Assembly: GCA_963777725.1 (NCBI GenBank)
Contig: CAVZRR010000014.1
Span: 248,001-312,000, forward strand
Origin: RPQJ01 sp963777725
Lineage (GTDB): Bacteria; Pseudomonadota; Gammaproteobacteria; Steroidobacterales; Steroidobacteraceae
DNA length: 64,000 nucleotides
Direction: 5' to 3'
Notes under the pieces: generated by a model
Told to the model about the DNA's origin: nothing
The model's database searches: none
Seen by the model: only the letters and a program-made list of their open reading frames with translations
Made by a program: the position numbers and the translations under genes
Part shown: piece after piece, positions 9,101-16,982 of the stretch
How the letters are laid out: each line of letters begins with the position of its first letter
Numbering within the stretch: the first letter of the stretch is position 1

Positions 9101-9579
9101 TCGAGCAGTCGCTCGGCCGCAATGCGATACAACTCGCGCGCGTCCTCTTCGATGCCGAGCCCGGCACCGAGACCCGACAGCAGCGGCAGCCGACGGGCGA
9201 GTCCCAGGTTCAACGCGTCGATGGTCTGGATGCGCAGGCGGCCGGGCTGCGCGGGCAGGTTCCAGCCGTGCTTCGCATCAGCTGCGAGCGCCGCGCGCGC
9301 GAGTTGCAGAGTTCGCTCCTGCAGCGGACGCGCGGGGTCCGGCGCGTGGACGGCCCGCAGCGCGCCGAGGATGCGGTCGCGCATCTCCGCCGCGGCCTTG
9401 CGCGTGAACGTGATCGCAAGGATCGACTCCGGCTCGGCGACGGTCGCCAGCAGCGCGAGGAACCGCCGTGTCAGCAACTCGGTCTTGCCGGCGCCGGCCG
9501 GGGCCTGCACGATGAAACTGCGCCCGACGTCGAGCGCGCGTTCGCGTGCGCGGGCGTCGGCGGCGCGCAGGTCACTCAT
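6178..9579 (-). CDS. AddA-like UvrD-family helicase/nuclease (double-strand break repair)
   Basis: Predicted 3'-5' helicase plus nuclease subunit of an AddAB/RecBCD-type end-processing machine. Of 1133 residues, Walker A is QAPAGAGKTELLTRRF near 25-40, motif Ia is ITFTRKAAAEM, motif II is VDEFQDTSE near 421, and motif III follows in FLVGDPMQSIYRFRNAE. Later motifs include LTVHKAKGLQYDTVIVP and RRRLLYVAATRAERWL. The C-terminus carries a RecB-type PD-(D/E)XK nuclease (RWIVDYKTSRHEG). The ATG at 9579 overlaps the end of the AddB-like gene by 8 bp. No recBCD genes are in view; whether the genome has them cannot be seen. Confidence 0.9.
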   Translation of the reverse strand: MSDLRAADARARERALDVGRSFIVQAPAGAGKTELLTRRFLALLATVAEPESILAITFTRKAAAEMRDRILGALRAVHAPDPARPLQERTLQLARAALAADAKHGWNLPAQPGRLRIQTIDALNLGLARRLPLLSGLGAGLGIEEDARELYRIAAERLLEQLPHGAPSDSAAVATLLAHVDNRVGPFVELVIEMLMRREAWLPVLPDDVRSDAEQARLREHLEGARQQLVGSHLESLQRAIPQTLLRDAAEIAAAAARNLAAEGAASAICAWNDATQRTDGPHASAARWQGLAQLLLTADGKVRSAFDKRVGIPPGKVGQDLKRRAGLVAAALGEHEEAVALLHAVRELPSPEYDADEWRVLLAQFRVLRLAVAELELVFAERRVADYPRFAWAARQSLGSADAPTDTALALDARLAHVLVDEFQDTSEAQVRLIEALTAGWQRDDGRTLFLVGDPMQSIYRFRNAEVGLFLDIRDRGLGDLELEPLTLAVNFRSTVPVVDWINDCFAQVLPEADDLLRGAVSYAPSVARPEATGEGGVKVHALLRRSRLYEAEQVALIVRERLASDPDARIGVLVQGRSHLVHIVAELAGQGIAFRATDIDPLGERPVVLDLLSLTRALAHLADRPAWLAVLRAPWCGLTLEALYTLFGDDREATIVELLRDPARRARVDVASRPRLERAWRVLELAQSELQHLGLRDTVERAWNALGGPATLGSARGLDEAEAYLETLADLEARQAGPVDLERLGRALEKLYAPSRERADVRVELLTVHKAKGLQYDTVIVPALERLPGRDPRRLLHWLKLPLAGRDELIVAPVARTGAEPNLLYRWLEALEHEKLLQERRRLLYVAATRAERWLHLFGSAQVQEQDDPPVVRRPAANSALGLLWPAVGHEFVERLAVLGAMESEQAPESTREPPLRRLPADWGIAVGPRAPRIESQVLPRAAATPMVEFDWATETARHVGTVVHRELQRIARDRAQSNPADPRLRRRWEHELAELGVPPELRAASLARAASAIERALAQERGRWLLDASHRDSATELELTGRVGAELVRVVIDRTFVDADGVRWIVDYKTSRHEGAGLEEFLDREQERYRPQLERYAALMRKLGPEPVRLGLYFPLLEAWREWPGIFPET

Positions 9580-12124
9580 CGGCGGCCTCCTCGCCCGGCT
9601 GCGCGGCGCTCGTCTCCGCGATCCGGCACAGCGCGCCGAGGTGGCAGTATTCGCAGGCCCGCGGCGGGTCCGGCGCCAGTCGTGCGTCGCCGGCAGCGTA
9701 CTCGGCAGCCAAGGCCTCGAGCCGCCGCCGCCACGCGGCCAGCAATTGCGGCCACGACTCGTAGTCGCGCGGCCAGCCTCGCGTGCCAGGCACCTTGAGC
9801 CCGGGGAACGGCTCGGCTGCACGCGCCACCCCGACGTAGCCGGTATCGCCGCTGCGCACGCGCGCAAATGCGACGGCACCGACTTGCTCCGGTCCGAGTG
9901 CCTGCACGTATGCCGGCATCTGCGGCAACCTCGGCCGCTCGTCGAGCCACGCGCGGATCTCGGCGTTGGCACCCGTCTTGTAGTCGATGACCGCGAGCGA
10001 GCCGTCCGCCAGGCGATCCACCCGGTCGAGGCGCAAGTCGAGCGTCAGGGCCCCGAGTCGCGCCTTGCGCGGCGCCTCGACGGCCTCGACGACGAATGGC
10101 GCGCGCGCGCGATCGGCCTCGACCATCTCCAGCACGCGCGCTTCGAGCCAGTCCGCCTCCAGATCGAGCAGGTGCCGCATCAGGTCGTCCGCCGAGCGTC
10201 GTGCCACGCCGAGCGCGGTCGCGACCGCGCGGCGCACGATGGCGACGACGCCGGACGGGTCCAGCGCTTTCAACGCGTGCTGGTCACCGAGTTCCTGCCA
10301 CAGCACGGCGAGGGCCTGGTGGATCAAGTCGCCGCGCTCGGCGGCGTCCACGCCCACACCCGGCTCTTCGAGCGCGCGTGCGCCGAGCCGCATCTCGGCT
10401 TGCGCGCGGAACGGACACGCCGCCTGCAACTCGAGCAGGCGGGCGCCGCCGCGCTGCGCCTCGTCGGCGTTGATCGGCGGCAGGTTGGCATCCGCCAGCG
10501 ACTCGAGTTCTGGCCGACCTGCGTACAGGGCCTCCGCAAGACGCGCCTCCGGCCACCGTGCCGGCGCTGGCTCAAATGCGATGCCGTCGAGCAAAGGGCT
10601 CGGCAGCAGTGGCGCGTCATCGTCCATCTCCGCAACGCTCAGCATCACTTCCGGGGCGCTGGCCAGCAGTCGCGCCAGCGTCGCCCGGGCGTCCTGCGCC
10701 GCGATCTCGGCCGATGCGCGCGGCACCCGTTGGCTCAGCTGGGCGAGCCGCGGCAGGAACGGATCGGGCGCCGTAGGCAATGGCCAGCGCGCAGCGTCCA
10801 GGCCACAGATCCAGAGCGCGTCGAAGCGCATGCCGGCACAGGTCTCGGGGTCGATCACCAGCAGCGGCGCACGCAGTTCCTGGGGCTCGAACAGCACGCG
10901 CCCTGCCATTTCGCGCAGCAGCCCGACCGCTTCGGCTCGCGTGACGGATCCCGTGAATTCGTCGCAGGCTCCCAGCTCGGCGACCAGCGTACGCCAGCGC
11001 TGCTCGGCCTGATGCGCCGTGCTGTCGGCGCTGGAACCCGGCCAGCCCAAGGCCGAAAGAAGACTTGAAATGCTTTGTGAACAATTACTTGGGGAAGCTT
11101 TCTCGAACCACTCTGACATCACGGCACGGGCGGCCGCGAGCGTGCCCGCCAGCAGCGGACAACCCCGTTCGGCCGTCATGTGCTCGAACGCCACCAGCCC
11201 AAAGCCGGGGCTTTCGTAGCGGCGCAGTCGCGCGTCGAGACGCGCGCGGGCCGCGCCTTCCAGCTCCGCTCCGGCGACGAACGGGTTGCGCAGCATCCGG
11301 CTCAGTGCCGGCAGGTCGGGTGGACGCACGAATGCGTCGAGCAGATCCAGCGCTGCGGCCACGACCGGCTGCTCGGCCAGCGGTCGCGCGGCGGCCAGTT
11401 CGAAGGCTTGCGACTCCGGTGCGGGGCCGCCGCTCAGCCCGGTCGCCGGCGCGACGACGCGATCGATGATCCGCCGCACCTCGTCGCGTCGCTGGGCCAG
11501 ATCGGGCACGACGATCGCGACCCGGCGTTCGCGCTCGCCGTCGAGCCGTTCGGCCGCCCAGCGGGCCGCCGCGTCGATCTCGGCGGCGGGATCGAGGCAC
11601 TGCGTGCGCCAGCAACGACCCGCGGCGTCAGGCGCCTTCGCGAGCCGCACTTCCAGGCCGGCGGCGGCCCATTTCTGCAGCAGGGATTCCTGCAGTGGCG
11701 TGAGCCGGTCGAAGCCGACCAATTCGAGTTCCGGCATCGCGGCCAGCGCGTGCACGCGCAGCTGGGCCAGCGCAGCATCGGTCCAGTCGCGTTCCTCGAG
11801 CAGGCGGCGGTACTCTCGGCACCAGCGCGCGAATGCCGCCGTCTCCGCCGACAAGTCGTCGTCGAGCGCCGCGAACGGCAACAGGAAATCGTGCAGCCGG
11901 CGCCATGACTGGGCCGCCGCGCGTGCGACGCCCGCAGGTGACAGCATCGGGCTCAGCCCGGGATCGTCGCGGACGATGCGTTCCCACAGCAACTGCGCCG
12001 CGCTCGCCGACAACCAGCGGCTGTCGAGCCGGCCGGCCTGGCGGTCGAGCACGAACATCCGCTCGATCAACTCGTCCCAGGTGACGATGTCCGGCGTCGC
12101 CCAGACCTCGAGCCCCTCGGCCAC
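9572..12124 (-). CDS. AddB-like PD-(D/E)XK nuclease, probable DNA repair protein; start uncertain
   Basis: Predicted partner of the AddA-like protein: an inactivated helicase core with a C-terminal RecB-type nuclease (LRLDRVDRLADGSLAVIDYKTG). The four Cys expected for an AddB/Cas4-like Fe-S cluster are visible: one in QAACPFRAQAE and three in CEYCHLGALCR. The first usable start in frame is GTG 12124 (850 residues). Family-like sequence continues upstream in the same frame (LTRVTPTRRLAHDLRARYDE) to about 12190 without ATG, GTG or TTG. The true start may be a CTG near 12190 or 12229, overlapping the alaA stop, or a base error may have removed it. Downstream it overlaps the helicase gene by 8 bp. 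Confidence 0.85.
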   Translation of the reverse strand: MAEGLEVWATPDIVTWDELIERMFVLDRQAGRLDSRWLSASAAQLLWERIVRDDPGLSPMLSPAGVARAAAQSWRRLHDFLLPFAALDDDLSAETAAFARWCREYRRLLEERDWTDAALAQLRVHALAAMPELELVGFDRLTPLQESLLQKWAAAGLEVRLAKAPDAAGRCWRTQCLDPAAEIDAAARWAAERLDGERERRVAIVVPDLAQRRDEVRRIIDRVVAPATGLSGGPAPESQAFELAAARPLAEQPVVAAALDLLDAFVRPPDLPALSRMLRNPFVAGAELEGAARARLDARLRRYESPGFGLVAFEHMTAERGCPLLAGTLAAARAVMSEWFEKASPSNCSQSISSLLSALGWPGSSADSTAHQAEQRWRTLVAELGACDEFTGSVTRAEAVGLLREMAGRVLFEPQELRAPLLVIDPETCAGMRFDALWICGLDAARWPLPTAPDPFLPRLAQLSQRVPRASAEIAAQDARATLARLLASAPEVMLSVAEMDDDAPLLPSPLLDGIAFEPAPARWPEARLAEALYAGRPELESLADANLPPINADEAQRGGARLLELQAACPFRAQAEMRLGARALEEPGVGVDAAERGDLIHQALAVLWQELGDQHALKALDPSGVVAIVRRAVATALGVARRSADDLMRHLLDLEADWLEARVLEMVEADRARAPFVVEAVEAPRKARLGALTLDLRLDRVDRLADGSLAVIDYKTGANAEIRAWLDERPRLPQMPAYVQALGPEQVGAVAFARVRSGDTGYVGVARAAEPFPGLKVPGTRGWPRDYESWPQLLAAWRRRLEALAAEYAAGDARLAPDPPRACEYCHLGALCRIAETSAAQPGEEAADE

Positions 12125-12212
12125 GCACTGCTCGTCGTACCGCGCACGCAGGTCGTGCGCGAGGCGTCGCGTCGGAGTGACGCGGGTCAGGCGGGGCGGC
12201 TGCGCGGCCCTG

Positions 12213-13496
12213 TCAGCTGTGGGTGGCAGCTTCGACCACTCGCAGCGCGGGATTGGGTCGTGTTGCGGGCTGGTCGCCCGCCGCGTAATTGCCGAGCAGT
12301 TCCTCGATGCGCGCGAAGACCTCGCCGATCACCTGCGGCTCGGGCAGGTTGGTGATCCGGAAGTGGTTGCGATACGGGACGTTGAAGCTCGAGCCCGGAG
12401 CGACCAGCACGTGCTTGTGCTCGAGCAGGTCGAGCGCGAACTGCTGGTCGTCGAAGTCCGGCAGCAGGTCCGTGCGCACGCCGACGAACGCGTACATCGC
12501 GCCCATTGGCGTCGCCAGTTGCAGGTAGCGGCTGCGCTGCACCGCTTCGATGATCGCCTTGCGCGATTCGAAAAGCCGCCCGCCGGGAGTCATCAGCTCA
12601 CGGATGCTCTGGTAGCCCCCGATCGCAGTTTGCACCGCCCACTGGCCCGGCACGTTGCTGCACAGGCGCAGCGACGACAGCAGCTCGAGCGCCGAGAGAT
12701 AGTCGCGCGAGTGCTCGACGTCGCCGGAGAACACCGCCCAGCCGACCCGGTAACCGCAGGCACGATAGACCTTCGAGAGCCCGCTCAGCGTGCCGCACAG
12801 CGTCTGGTGCACGAGCGTCGCCATCGGCGTGAACTCGGCGTCGTCGTAGGTCATCTGGTCGTAGATCTCGTCCGCGAGCACCAGCAGGTGGTACTTCTCG
12901 GCGATCCGCGCGATGGCCTCGAGCACCGGCCGCGGATAGACGGCACCGGTCGGGTTGTTCGGATTGATGACCACGATGGCGCGCGTGCGCTTGGTGACCA
13001 GCGACTCGATTTCGTCCGGGTCGGGGATGAAGCGTCGTTCCGGCCGGCAGGGATAGTGCACCGCGCGGCCACGGTTCAGGTTCACGGCCGCGGTCCACAG
13101 CGGGTAGTCCGGGCTCGGCACCAGCACTTCCTCGTCGGCGGCGAGCAGCGCGCGCAGCGTGAGGTCGATCAGCTCGCTGACGCCGTTGCCCATGAAGACG
13201 TCATCCGCGGTGACGCCACGCACGCCCCGCTCCTGCTGCTGCATCACGACGGCTTCGCGCGCCGGGAAGATGCCCTTCTGGTGGCAGTACCCTTCAGCCG
13301 AGCGCAGGTTCTCGATCATCGCGAGCCGCATCGTTTCCGGCGTGCGGAACCCGAACGAGCCGGGATTGCCGATGTTGAGCGACGTGATCTCGTAGCCCAT
13401 CCGCTCCATTTCCTGGGCGCGACGGGCGAGACGGCCGCGGATCTCGTAGCGGACGTTGGCGAGGCTCGGGCTCGAACGGATGGTGCGGGTCGGCAT
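12213..13496 (-). CDS. alaA: AlaA-type glutamate-pyruvate aminotransferase
   Basis: PLP-dependent class I aminotransferase, most like E. coli AlaA (YfbQ), which makes alanine from pyruvate and glutamate. The 427 residues contain LNIGNPGSFGF, the AlaA-typical GYCHQKGIFPAREAV, DYPLWTAAV, VINPNNPTGAVYP and LADEIYD. The Schiff-base Lys is at about 242 in SGLSKVYRACGYRVGW, and the distal Arg motif is in NHFRITNLP. It precedes the AddB-like gene closely. 68 bp separate it from the CoA-transferase stop upstream. A short C-terminal extension after residue ~405 is not conserved. Confidence 0.9.
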   Translation of the reverse strand: MPTRTIRSSPSLANVRYEIRGRLARRAQEMERMGYEITSLNIGNPGSFGFRTPETMRLAMIENLRSAEGYCHQKGIFPAREAVVMQQQERGVRGVTADDVFMGNGVSELIDLTLRALLAADEEVLVPSPDYPLWTAAVNLNRGRAVHYPCRPERRFIPDPDEIESLVTKRTRAIVVINPNNPTGAVYPRPVLEAIARIAEKYHLLVLADEIYDQMTYDDAEFTPMATLVHQTLCGTLSGLSKVYRACGYRVGWAVFSGDVEHSRDYLSALELLSSLRLCSNVPGQWAVQTAIGGYQSIRELMTPGGRLFESRKAIIEAVQRSRYLQLATPMGAMYAFVGVRTDLLPDFDDQQFALDLLEHKHVLVAPGSSFNVPYRNHFRITNLPEPQVIGEVFARIEELLGNYAAGDQPATRPNPALRVVEAATHS

Positions 13497-13564
13497 GGCG
13501 GCGTACGGGTGTCCTTAACCGGTAAATTATGGACCGGCGGGCCCTGCGCTGCACAGGACGGGTT

Positions 13565-14791
13565 TCACGCGATGATGCCGCGGGCGGCCAGATCGGCCAG
13601 CGTCCGCTCGTCGAGACCGAGCCGGTCCTTGAGTTCGGCCGCCGTGTCGGCGCCCAGCAACGGCGGCGGTCGGCCGTACTCGATGGGCGTCCGGCCGAAC
13701 CGCACCGGATTGCGCACTCCCGGCACGTGCCCGCCGGTCGGGTGCGGCAACTCGAAGCGCAGCCCGCGATGCCGGACCTGCGGCTCCGCGAACACCTGGG
13801 CCAGGTCGTTGATCGGGCCGCAGGGCACTTGTGCGGCGGCGAGCGCAGACAGCCACTCGGCCGTCGTCCTCAGCCGCAACAGTGCCTCGACCGCGGGTAC
13901 CAGCAGCGCGCGATGCGCGACCCGAGCGGCGTTCGTCGAGAAGCGTGCGTCTGCTGCGAGGCCGGCCGCGCCCGCGGCCGCGCAGAAGCGCTCGAACTGG
14001 GCGTCGTTGCCGACGGCAAGCATCAGGTGGCCATCGGCGGTGGCGAACGCCTGGTACGGGACGATGTTCGGGTGGGCCGTGCCCTGACGGGTCGGCGGCT
14101 GGCCGCTCACCAGGTAGTTCATGGCCTGGTTCGCGAGCCAGGCCACCTGGGTGTCGAGCAGCGACAGGTCGATGTACTGGCCCAGCCCCGACTTCCCGCG
14201 CTCCTGCAACGCGGCCAGCATGGCAGCCACGGCATACATGCCGCACATCAGGTCGGCGACCGCGACGCCCACCTTCTGCGGTCCGCCACCCGGCGTGCCG
14301 TCGGGAGCGCCCGTCAGGCTCATCAGCCCGCCCATGCCCTGGATCATCGCGTCGTATCCGGGCTTGGCTGCGTCCGGGCCGTCCTGCCCAAAGGCGGAGA
14401 TCGAGAGGTAGATCAGGCGCGGGTTCAGTTCGCCGATCGCGTCGTAGCCCAGCCCATAGCGGTCGAGCCCACCGACCTTGAAGTTCTCGATCAGCACGTC
14501 GGCACCGGCCGCCAGGCGGCGCACCAGCTCCTGCCCTTCCGGCTGGCTGAAATCGATCGCGACGGACCGCTTGCCGCGATTGGCGGACAGATAGTAGGCC
14601 GATTCGCTGGTCGGCTGGCCCGTGGTATCCGCGAGATACGGCGGTCCCCATTGGCGGGTGTCGTCGCCGCCCCGCGGGTGCTCGATCTTGATGACGTCGG
14701 CGCCGAAGTCGGCCAGCACCTGCGTCGCCCACGGGCCCGCCAGGATGCGGCTCAGGTCCAGCACCACCAATCCTTGCAACGGTCCGGGCAT
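13565..14791 (-). CDS. Class III (CaiB/BaiF family) acyl-CoA transferase
   Basis: Predicted cytoplasmic CoA transferase that moves CoA between carboxylic acids through a covalent Asp intermediate. The N-terminal LVVLDLSRILAGPWATQVLADFG, EHPRGGDDTRQWGPP and NRGKRSVAIDF are family signatures. The catalytic Asp is near residue 180 in VGVAVADLMCGMYAV. The ~408-residue length is normal. The sequence pattern is closest to glutaryl-CoA or formyl-CoA transferase types, but the substrate cannot be told. The start is ATG 14791 (TTG 14797 also possible). A 33-bp-arm inverted repeat ends only 6 bp upstream and no Shine-Dalgarno sequence is visible. Confidence 0.88.
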   Translation of the reverse strand: MPGPLQGLVVLDLSRILAGPWATQVLADFGADVIKIEHPRGGDDTRQWGPPYLADTTGQPTSESAYYLSANRGKRSVAIDFSQPEGQELVRRLAAGADVLIENFKVGGLDRYGLGYDAIGELNPRLIYLSISAFGQDGPDAAKPGYDAMIQGMGGLMSLTGAPDGTPGGGPQKVGVAVADLMCGMYAVAAMLAALQERGKSGLGQYIDLSLLDTQVAWLANQAMNYLVSGQPPTRQGTAHPNIVPYQAFATADGHLMLAVGNDAQFERFCAAAGAAGLAADARFSTNAARVAHRALLVPAVEALLRLRTTAEWLSALAAAQVPCGPINDLAQVFAEPQVRHRGLRFELPHPTGGHVPGVRNPVRFGRTPIEYGRPPPLLGADTAAELKDRLGLDERTLADLAARGIIA

Positions 14792-14797
14792 GGTCAA

Positions 14798-14875
14798 GAG
14801 GTGCCGGTGTTACGGTTGCGGTTCGTCGGCTGGCAGCCCGACGCCGACGAACCGAAACCGTAACACCGGCACCTT
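14798..14875. repeat. Long inverted repeat (33-bp arms) between the bicupin and CoA-transferase genes
   Basis: Left arm 14798-14830 and right arm 14843-14875 are complementary at 31 of 33 positions, with a 12-nt spacer. The arms contain GGTGCCGGTGTTACGG and CGGTTCGTCGGC. The RNA hairpin from the minus-strand transcript would sit at the ribosome-binding region of the CoA-transferase gene. No U-run follows on either strand, so it is not a standard terminator. It looks like a dispersed palindromic element, though no second copy is seen in this window. Confidence 0.85.
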
Positions 14876-14884
14876 CTCACCTTC

Positions 14885-15826
14885 TCACTTATGCTTGTGA
14901 TCGAGATCGCCACCCTCGTGGTGGTGGAAGATCCGCTCGCCCTTCTCGTTGTAATGCGCGTGCGGAAACTCGAAATCGGCGGGGTGGTTGTGCTCACCCG
15001 TGGCCACCCACTTATACAGATCCGGCTTCCAGGCCAGCATCCGGGCGCCGGCGCGCTCGCGGTTCTCGTCGGCCGTGGTCCACGGATTGAAGTGGAAGTG
15101 GTTGTAGAGCTGGCTGTCGGTGCGCCCGATTGCGAGCGTGCCGAGCTTGCACTGGAACGCGCCGTGGTTGATGTAGGGCGGTCGCCAGAAGTAACCACCG
15201 GTCGGCAGTTCGCCGAACTGCATCATCCAGGACGTGCCCCAGATGTGGTAGGCCTCCTCGGCGCAGTCGTGGTAGGAGATGTTGTCCTGCCAGAAGTTCG
15301 GCGTCATGCAGTACATGAACGTGAACGCCTGCGTCCGTTCGTCGAACTTCAGGATCTTCACCATGCAGCCCGGCGCCGTGGCCGGGAAGAAATTGGTCGA
15401 GCTCCACTGCAGGTCATCGTAGGCGTTGACCTTGATCAGCTTGTGGCGCTCGGCGAGCGGATGATCCGCGTCGCTCTCGACGAACGACGGCTCACCGTAG
15501 TTGTAGAACAGCAGGCCGGTGATGCCGCGCGGCATCTTCATGGCCGGCAGGCTCACTCCGGCGGGCAGGCAGATGTAGGTGCCCGGCCCGTGCCGCTGGC
15601 CGTCCATCTCGATGTAGCCGGTCATGACGAACAGCTCCATCTCGGAGTAGCTCATGCCGGGCGGCAGCGCGTAGCCGGGCTCGAACATCACGGTCATCGA
15701 GCACGCGCCCGTGTCCGTGTCGAGGCTCAGCATCTTGTAGTGCATGCCCTTGGGGAACCCGGGCAGCGTCATCTTCTTGAACGGAACGGTGCGGTCGACG
15801 AACGGTTCGATGTGCGGTCTGGCCAT
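14885..15826 (-). CDS. Bicupin-type protein of unknown function, His-rich C-terminus
   Basis: Soluble 313-residue protein with two cupin-like halves. The first half has a beta-barrel pattern including MFEPGYALPPGMSYSEMELF and GPGTYICLPAG, like ChrR/DUF4437-type cupins. The second includes HGAFQCKLGTLAIGR and YNHFHFNPW. The C-terminal 40 residues carry about a dozen His (EHNHPADFEFPHAHYNEKG, then FHHHEGGDLDHKHK), which suggests metal binding. It shares a tight transcription unit with an 86-residue protein and a His-rich NicO-type transporter. The reaction is not recognised; a metal-dependent dioxygenase or isomerase is possible but unproven. Confidence 0.75.
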   Translation of the reverse strand: MARPHIEPFVDRTVPFKKMTLPGFPKGMHYKMLSLDTDTGACSMTVMFEPGYALPPGMSYSEMELFVMTGYIEMDGQRHGPGTYICLPAGVSLPAMKMPRGITGLLFYNYGEPSFVESDADHPLAERHKLIKVNAYDDLQWSSTNFFPATAPGCMVKILKFDERTQAFTFMYCMTPNFWQDNISYHDCAEEAYHIWGTSWMMQFGELPTGGYFWRPPYINHGAFQCKLGTLAIGRTDSQLYNHFHFNPWTTADENRERAGARMLAWKPDLYKWVATGEHNHPADFEFPHAHYNEKGERIFHHHEGGDLDHKHK

Positions 15827-15856
15827 GGGAAACTTCCTCGAGAGACGCGACGCGGT

Positions 15857-16117
15857 TCAGAACACGACCTTGAACTTGCGCTTCGGTCTCTTCGGGATCT
15901 CCTCGGGCTTGATCTTGCGCAGCATGTTGAAGTGCACGTTGTAGCCGCGCGTCTGGATCCGTTCGAGGAACGCCTCGATCCACTTGTCGCGCTGCGCCGC
16001 GATCGTCACGTTCATCTCGTGCTCGATCTTGCGGTAGCGGGCTTTCTGCTCGGCGATTTCCTTCTTGAGCCAGGCTTGCGCTTCACGGCTGCGAGCGTGC
16101 TTGATCAGTTCGGGCAT
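15857..16117 (-). CDS. Small basic helical protein, unknown function
   Basis: 86-residue protein starting at ATG 16117, between the bicupin and metal-transporter genes (30 bp and 11 bp gaps). It is rich in Lys, Arg and Glu and probably mostly helical: EAQAWLKKEIAEQKARYRK could form an amphipathic helix, and the C-terminus KPEEIPKRPKRKFKVVF is strongly basic. No Cys and few His. No family recognised. The coding call is supported by its fit in the operon and by codon use like that of its neighbours. Confidence 0.65.
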   Translation of the reverse strand: MPELIKHARSREAQAWLKKEIAEQKARYRKIEHEMNVTIAAQRDKWIEAFLERIQTRGYNVHFNMLRKIKPEEIPKRPKRKFKVVF

Positions 16118-16128
16118 CTCTCCCCCGT

Positions 16129-16845
16129 TCACAGTCCCAGGAACACGATCCCCAGCCCGCACAGGCTGAGGGCGGCGCCTGCGAACGCGTGCGAATAGCG
16201 TTCGGCCGTGTCGAGCGGCAACCGCTCGAGGCCGCGACCCGCAAGATAAACCACCGCGAGCATCGTGGCGATAGTCGCAATACCGAAGGCCAGCACGACC
16301 GCGATCGTGCCCCAGACGCTGTGCTGCGAGGCGGGATACATCAACACGGGGATCAGGGGCTCACAGGGTCCGAGCACGAAGATCACGAACAGCGCCCACG
16401 GCGTGATGCTGCGCGCCTTCGCTGCGTCCACATGGGGGTGCAGGTGCGCGCGCTCGTGTTGGTGAACGTGCTGGTGCAGGGTGCCGTCGGCGTGGACGTG
16501 CGGATGCACGTGCGGTCGCGAACGCCACGCCTTCTTCAGTCCCCAGGCCAGGTAGGCCAGGCCGAAGCCCGTGAGCAGCCAGGCCGCCACGTCGCCGCGC
16601 ACGCCCTCGATCCACTCGAGCTTGTGCAGCGACACGCCGATGCCGATGCCGACCACGCCGATCGCCACCGAGCCCAGCACGTGGCCGAGGCCGCACAGAC
16701 TGGTGATCCACAGGGTCTTGCGAGTGGTCCAACCGCGGGCCGCCGACATCGCGACGAACGGCAGGTAGTGATCCGGACCGAGCAGCGTGTGGACGAAGCC
16801 GATGGACGCGGCCGTCAGGATCAGCAGGCCGAGATCGATGGTCAT
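16129..16845 (-). CDS. NicO/HupE-like metal transporter with His-rich loop
   Basis: Predicted six-helix inner-membrane protein, 238 residues. Helix 1 contains GFVHTLLGPDHYLPFVA, an HX5DH arrangement typical of nickel/cobalt permease-like families (NicO, RcnA, UreH; sometimes annotated as TauE/SafE-type). The loop between helices 3 and 4 is very His-rich (RPHVHPHVHADGTLHQHVHQ and HLHPHVD), as in metal exporters or uptake permeases. FVLGPCEPLIPVLMYPA in the second half is also family-typical. The start ATG 16845 follows a 137-bp divergent promoter region shared with the VOC gene. Direction of transport and metal are unknown. Confidence 0.8.
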   Translation of the reverse strand: MTIDLGLLILTAASIGFVHTLLGPDHYLPFVAMSAARGWTTRKTLWITSLCGLGHVLGSVAIGVVGIGIGVSLHKLEWIEGVRGDVAAWLLTGFGLAYLAWGLKKAWRSRPHVHPHVHADGTLHQHVHQHERAHLHPHVDAAKARSITPWALFVIFVLGPCEPLIPVLMYPASQHSVWGTIAVVLAFGIATIATMLAVVYLAGRGLERLPLDTAERYSHAFAGAALSLCGLGIVFLGL

Positions 16846-16982
16846 GGTCGCGCCAACTCCCGCGTATGCAGTTTCGCGCGAAAGGTAATCACACCTCACG
16901 GGGCGGGACAAGGCCGGTAAAGACCTATCCGGGTTACGCTCGATTATGATCGGGCGGTTGCCGTCCCTGCGAGGTCCCGCCC

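Noticed and set aside
11286..14087. Very long plus-strand open frame opposite addB, alaA and the CoA-transferase gene
   Set aside because: All three minus-strand genes have clear family motifs; the plus-strand frame is a Ser/Arg-rich shadow.
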